Part shown: positions 61,222-64,000 of the stretch, piece by piece | How the letters are laid out: each line of letters begins with the position of its first letter | How positions within the stretch are numbered: position 1 is the stretch's first letter | Source: Anaerovorax odorimutans | GTDB taxonomy: Bacteria > Bacillota > Clostridia > Peptostreptococcales > Anaerovoracaceae | NCBI RefSeq assembly: GCF_024459955.1 | Contig: NZ_JANFXK010000004.1 | Span: 124,001 to 188,000 of the forward strand | DNA length: 64,000 bases | Direction of reading: 5' to 3' | Program-made: the position numbers and the translations under genes | Notes under the pieces: generated by a model | The model's database searches: none | Seen by the model: only the letters and a program-made list of their open reading frames with translations | Told to the model about the DNA's origin: nothing

Positions 61222-61270
61222 ACCGACCGGTCGGTATTGAAATAATACAATATTTTCTGAATATTGTCAA
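61222..61270 (-). promoter_or_regulatory. aguA promoter with TetR-type palindrome
   Basis: Minus-strand TTGACA (61265-61270), 17 bp, TATTAT (61242-61247): near-ideal. Just downstream of the start point lies the perfect 14-bp palindrome ACCGACCGGTCGGT (61222-61235), a classic TetR/AcrR operator shape. The adjacent divergent tetR gene is the likely source of the repressor. Confidence 0.8.
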
Positions 61271-61352
61271 CACGGAATTCTGCGAATTGACTTTTTATTT
61301 TTTTTATGCTTAAATGTTTTGACAGTTATCGAAACGACATTGGAGGTCAGCT

Positions 61353-61943
61353 ATGAAATCAGCACGGAATACAAAACAGGAAATTGTCAACGCTTCTCTG
61401 GAGCTCTTTGCCAGTAAAGGGTACGGCGGAACCTCCATGAACGATATTATTTCTGCGGTGGGAATCAGCAAAGGCAGCGTCTACTGGCATTTTAAGAGCA
61501 AGGAAGAGATCTTCATGCAGGTTATCACGGAAAACTACGCGGAATGGATCGACCTGCTCAACAGGGAATTGGCCGTTATTGACAATCCCATCGACAAGCT
61601 GCGCAAATACGGCGAACTGTTCATCGCCACCATCGACATGCCGGTCTGGCGTATTTCACCGGAAACCTACTGGAACGAATTCAGCGCCGAAAACCGGGAG
61701 ATTCTCGACGCCTGCTTTTCTCAGGATGACATTATCATCCGGCAGATTTTTCAGGATGCCATTGATCGGGACCTGATTATCGGAGACAATTCGGAAAAAC
61801 TGATGTGGATCTATATTTCCAGCCTGGAGGGCATGTTTGAGAAGATTATTCTCTCCTACAAAAACCACGATCATAACTGCGAAACCCTGGAGCAGTACGC
61901 TGCCTCAGGTATTGAACTGTTTTTGAGTACCATTCAGAAGTAA
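61353..61943 (+). CDS. TetR/AcrR-family regulator (first of tandem pair)
   Basis: 196 residues. The HTH is NDIISAVGISKGSVYWHFKSKEE (split: helix 2 NDIISAVGIS, helix 3 KGSVYWHF), preceded by SLELFASKGYGGTSM. The ligand domain (about 60-196) is helical. GGAGGTCAGCT precedes the ATG. It is divergent from aguA and very likely represses it through the ACCGACCGGTCGGT palindrome. The next gene is a paralogue of the same length. Confidence 0.92.
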   Translation: MKSARNTKQEIVNASLELFASKGYGGTSMNDIISAVGISKGSVYWHFKSKEEIFMQVITENYAEWIDLLNRELAVIDNPIDKLRKYGELFIATIDMPVWRISPETYWNEFSAENREILDACFSQDDIIIRQIFQDAIDRDLIIGDNSEKLMWIYISSLEGMFEKIILSYKNHDHNCETLEQYAASGIELFLSTIQK

Positions 61944-62043
61944 GGCTGCCGTCTGCTGACGGGCAGTCTTTTATTCCTTTCGTGTCAGCCGCTCTGACTG
62001 ACTTTTCCGGCAGGCCGGCCTCAGATCATCCCCGCTGTCGCCA

Positions 62044-62113
62044 TTGATTTTACCCCTTGTCTGTGCTAAACTGTTATTCATAAATGATTAATTGTTATTC
62101 ACGGATGATTAAA
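62044..62113 (+). promoter_or_regulatory. Promoter and repeated operator of second tetR
   Basis: TTGATT (62044-62049), 17 bp, TGC-TAAACT (62067-62072, extended -10). Then a 21-bp unit beginning TGTTATTCA is repeated exactly in period at 62072 and 62093, each an imperfect palindrome TTATTCA-N3-ATGATTAA. The site differs from the aguA palindrome. Confidence 0.6.
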
Positions 62114-62133
62114 TGCACGATTGCGAGGGGACT

Positions 62134-62724
62134 ATGAAGAGTAAATCGGATACAAAGCAGCGGATTTTGGATTCCTCTCTGGAGCTTTTTGCTTCCAGAG
62201 GATATTCCGGTACTTCCATGAACGATATTATTTCCCAGGTCGGCATCAGTAAGGGAAGCGTTTACTGGCATTTTAAAAGTAAAGAGGAAATTTTTGTCCG
62301 TGTCCTTACCACCAACTACGCCAAATGGATCGATTTAATCAATTCTGAATTAAAGGGTATTGACGATCCCATCGAAAAGCTGAAAAAATACGGTGAGCTG
62401 TTTATCTCGACCGTAGAGATGCCCATCTGGCGCATTGCTCCCGAAACATACTGGAATGAATTCAGTGAGGAGAATCAAAAGATTTTAGACAAATGTTTTT
62501 CACTGGATGACGAAATTATACTGAACATTTTCAATGACGCGCTGGATAAGGGCCTGTTAAAGTACGAGGATACGAAAAAGCTTACCTGGTTCTACATCTC
62601 TTCCCTTGAAGGAATGTTTGAGAAGGTAATTCTTTCCTATAAAAGCAAAGACGGTGACAGGAAGAAAGCCGAGGACTACGCCGTATCGGCCATTTCCTTC
62701 TTTCTGGATACCATCACCGTTTAA
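62134..62724 (+). CDS. TetR/AcrR-family regulator (second of tandem pair)
   Basis: 196 residues from MKSKSDTK, behind GCGAGGGGACT; the ATG seven codons upstream lacks a ribosome site. It aligns with the previous gene from end to end without gaps. The recognition helix region GISKGSVYWHFKSKEE is identical, while the ligand domain differs more. Both genes have their own promoter regions, and the two operator types differ, so the pair may have split duties. It converges on the partial APC permease; a shared hairpin terminator lies between. Confidence 0.92.
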   Translation: MKSKSDTKQRILDSSLELFASRGYSGTSMNDIISQVGISKGSVYWHFKSKEEIFVRVLTTNYAKWIDLINSELKGIDDPIEKLKKYGELFISTVEMPIWRIAPETYWNEFSEENQKILDKCFSLDDEIILNIFNDALDKGLLKYEDTKKLTWFYISSLEGMFEKVILSYKSKDGDRKKAEDYAVSAISFFLDTITV

Positions 62725-62737
62725 GATTACATACGTC

Positions 62738-62786
62738 AAAGAGGGCATACCGCATCAGACAAAACTGAATGCGATATGCCCTCTTT
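62738..62786. terminator. Bidirectional terminator between tetR and APC permease
   Basis: Arms 62738-62755 and 62769-62786 (AAAGAGGGCATA, one mismatch, CGCAT) form a ~17-bp stem with A- and T-rich flanks, placed between convergent genes. Confidence 0.82.
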
Positions 62787-62819
62787 TCTTTAGCTGCGGT
62801 CCGGATTGCCGGGCCGCGT

Positions 62820-64000
62820 TTATTCTAATACCATTTCCGCCGGAAGCTTTGTGAAGAACTTCGTTGTCCAGGCCAGATAGAGCAGCCCGATAATCAGCCA
62901 GCTGAAGCCCAGGATCATGGAGAAACGGTCCAGGCTTACCCAGATGGCAAAGGTAAAGGCGGCTCCCAGAAGCGGTGCTACCAGGTAGCGGAAGATATCC
63001 ATGCCATGTCTGCACTTGCCCTTTACAAAATAGTGGGCGATCACGGAGACATTGACCATCGTAAAGCCCAGCAGCGCTCCGAAGTTGAGCAGTGAAGTGG
63101 CCGTAGTCAGAGAAATAAACAGGGCGGCCAGGCTGACAACAGCCATAATCAGGATGCTGTAGGTCGGAGTCTTTCTCTTGGGGTTCAGATATCCGAACAC
63201 CTTCTTCGGCAAGATCTGGTCTCTGCCCATTCCGTAAAGCACACGGGAAGCCGACGATACGGACGAGATGGAGGAAGCCAGGCAGCCGATGGAATACGCG
63301 GCTGTGAAGAAATATGCCATTCCCGCGCCGGCAATCTTCATGATAACCTCATAGGAGTTATCCGGATCAGCCATATCCATCCATGCGGTTGGCCAGGCCA
63401 GCTGCAGCACATAAGTCAGAATAACGAATACCGAACCCGCACCGATGCAGGCGATGAGGATCGCCCGTCCGATGTTCTTCTCAGGGTTGATCGCCTCTTC
63501 ACTGAGCGTCGAAATCGCATCGAAGCCCAGATAGGAAAGGGCCAGTATCGAAGCGCCGGAGAACAGAACCGGCAGGCCCATCCCCTCCTTAACCAACTCC
63601 GTGGTATTGGCAAAAGCGCTTACGTCCAGCAAAGTACCTGCTCCGCCGCCGCCAAGGATATATTTGAGAGTGATGATTACAAATACGGCCAGGAAAATAA
63701 TCTGCAGCCAGACAATCCCCTTGTTGAAAATATCGGTAACCTTAATTCCAAAATGGTTTACAATGGTAACAATGGTAATCATGCCGACGATCCAAACCCA
63801 CTTGGGCACCTGCGGAATCGCAGAGCTGAGATACATGGCGGACACCAGGTAGTTGAGCATCGGCAGGAACATGTATCCGATGAGAATTACCCATCCGGAC
63901 AAGAAGCCCAGGTGAGGGTTAATGGATTTATGTACGAAGGTGTAAACCGATCCTGCCACCGGATAGGCCTTTGTCATCCTCACATAGCTGAACGCCGTAA
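62820..64000 (-). CDS. APC permease, 5' end outside window
   Basis: The C-terminal ~393 residues of an APC-superfamily permease. The frame stays open to base 64000 and reads AFSYVRMTKAYPVAGSVYTF, which is the helix 2-3 region of the family, so roughly the first 60-70 residues are missing. Further marks: SYLGFDAISTLSEEAINPEKNIGRAIL (helix 6) and VLYGMGRDQILPKKVFGYLNPK (helix 8). It resembles the putrescine/amino-acid importer branch (PuuP-like). Near the agmatine deiminase and TetR genes, an amine or amino acid substrate is plausible. Confidence 0.87.
   Translation of the reverse strand, partial: TAFSYVRMTKAYPVAGSVYTFVHKSINPHLGFLSGWVILIGYMFLPMLNYLVSAMYLSSAIPQVPKWVWIVGMITIVTIVNHFGIKVTDIFNKGIVWLQIIFLAVFVIITLKYILGGGGAGTLLDVSAFANTTELVKEGMGLPVLFSGASILALSYLGFDAISTLSEEAINPEKNIGRAILIACIGAGSVFVILTYVLQLAWPTAWMDMADPDNSYEVIMKIAGAGMAYFFTAAYSIGCLASSISSVSSASRVLYGMGRDQILPKKVFGYLNPKRKTPTYSILIMAVVSLAALFISLTTATSLLNFGALLGFTMVNVSVIAHYFVKGKCRHGMDIFRYLVAPLLGAAFTFAIWVSLDRFSMILGFSWLIIGLLYLAWTTKFFTKLPAEMVLE

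Noticed and set aside
1-64000. CRISPR arrays, rRNA or tRNA genes, complete insertion sequences
   Set aside because: No regularly spaced repeats of CRISPR type, no conserved rRNA segments, no cloverleaf with TTCGA arm between genes, and no transposase genes were found by eye.

Overview
The window looks like a stretch of chromosome from an anaerobic, spore-forming, amino-acid-fermenting member of the Clostridia. The evidence is a spoIIE gene with Spo0A-type boxes in its promoter, parts of a biotin-dependent sodium-pumping decarboxylase, an EutH ethanolamine permease, a C69 dipeptidase, an agmatine deiminase with an exchanger-like permease, and strong AGGAGG ribosome sites. A family such as Anaerovoracaceae/Peptostreptococcales is a guess; no rRNA or other taxonomic marker is present. 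Most genes are on the minus strand, as expected for one replichore arm.

Layout. 1-4.4 kb: dusB (cut by the window edge), coaX, and decarboxylase gamma, delta and alpha subunits, with a small divergent ORF. 4.4-7.3 kb: repeat-rich DNA around glyA. 7.3-14.4 kb: spoIIE-tilS-ftsH-PucR-type regulator, a rearranged version of the spoIIE-tilS-hprT-ftsH-coaX-dusB block of Bacillus. 14.5-20.3 kb: repeats, tatD, a lipoprotein, metG and a DUF3793 gene with an iron-type operator. 20.3-24.1 kb: uppP, a stand-alone AICAR transformylase, hemolysin III, a small unknown gene and an orphan serine recombinase. 24.2-37.4 kb: one long purine operon, purL-E-C-F-M-N-purF2-H-D-cytidylate kinase-like, behind a sigma-A promoter with PurR-box-like sequences. 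It makes IMP from PRPP except for purB, which is not here.

37.4-42.8 kb: eutH, glycerate kinase, an APC permease and a C69 peptidase. 42.9-46.7 kb: a Fic protein, an RNA 2',3'-cyclic phosphodiesterase and three poorly characterised small or membrane proteins. 46.7-53.6 kb: a catabolic cluster of an MFS carrier, two YtcJ-type amidohydrolases and a DUF3237 protein, next to a sodium:solute symporter. 53.9-55.7 kb: a MarR regulator with a 39-bp palindromic operator, translationally coupled to a membrane/kinase fusion. 55.8-64 kb: an iron alcohol dehydrogenase with a GPH-type carrier, an APC permease with agmatine deiminase, two tandem paralogous TetR regulators and a second, partial APC permease.

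The most unusual features are two families of structured intergenic repeats (A, about 162 bp, five copies; B, about 190 bp, four copies) that often sit side by side; a second PurF in the purine operon whose catalytic cysteine is glycine; a YczE-type membrane domain fused to a cytidylate-kinase-like domain; and an eutH gene whose best-placed start codon reads ATC. I saw no rRNA, tRNA, CRISPR array or complete insertion sequence.
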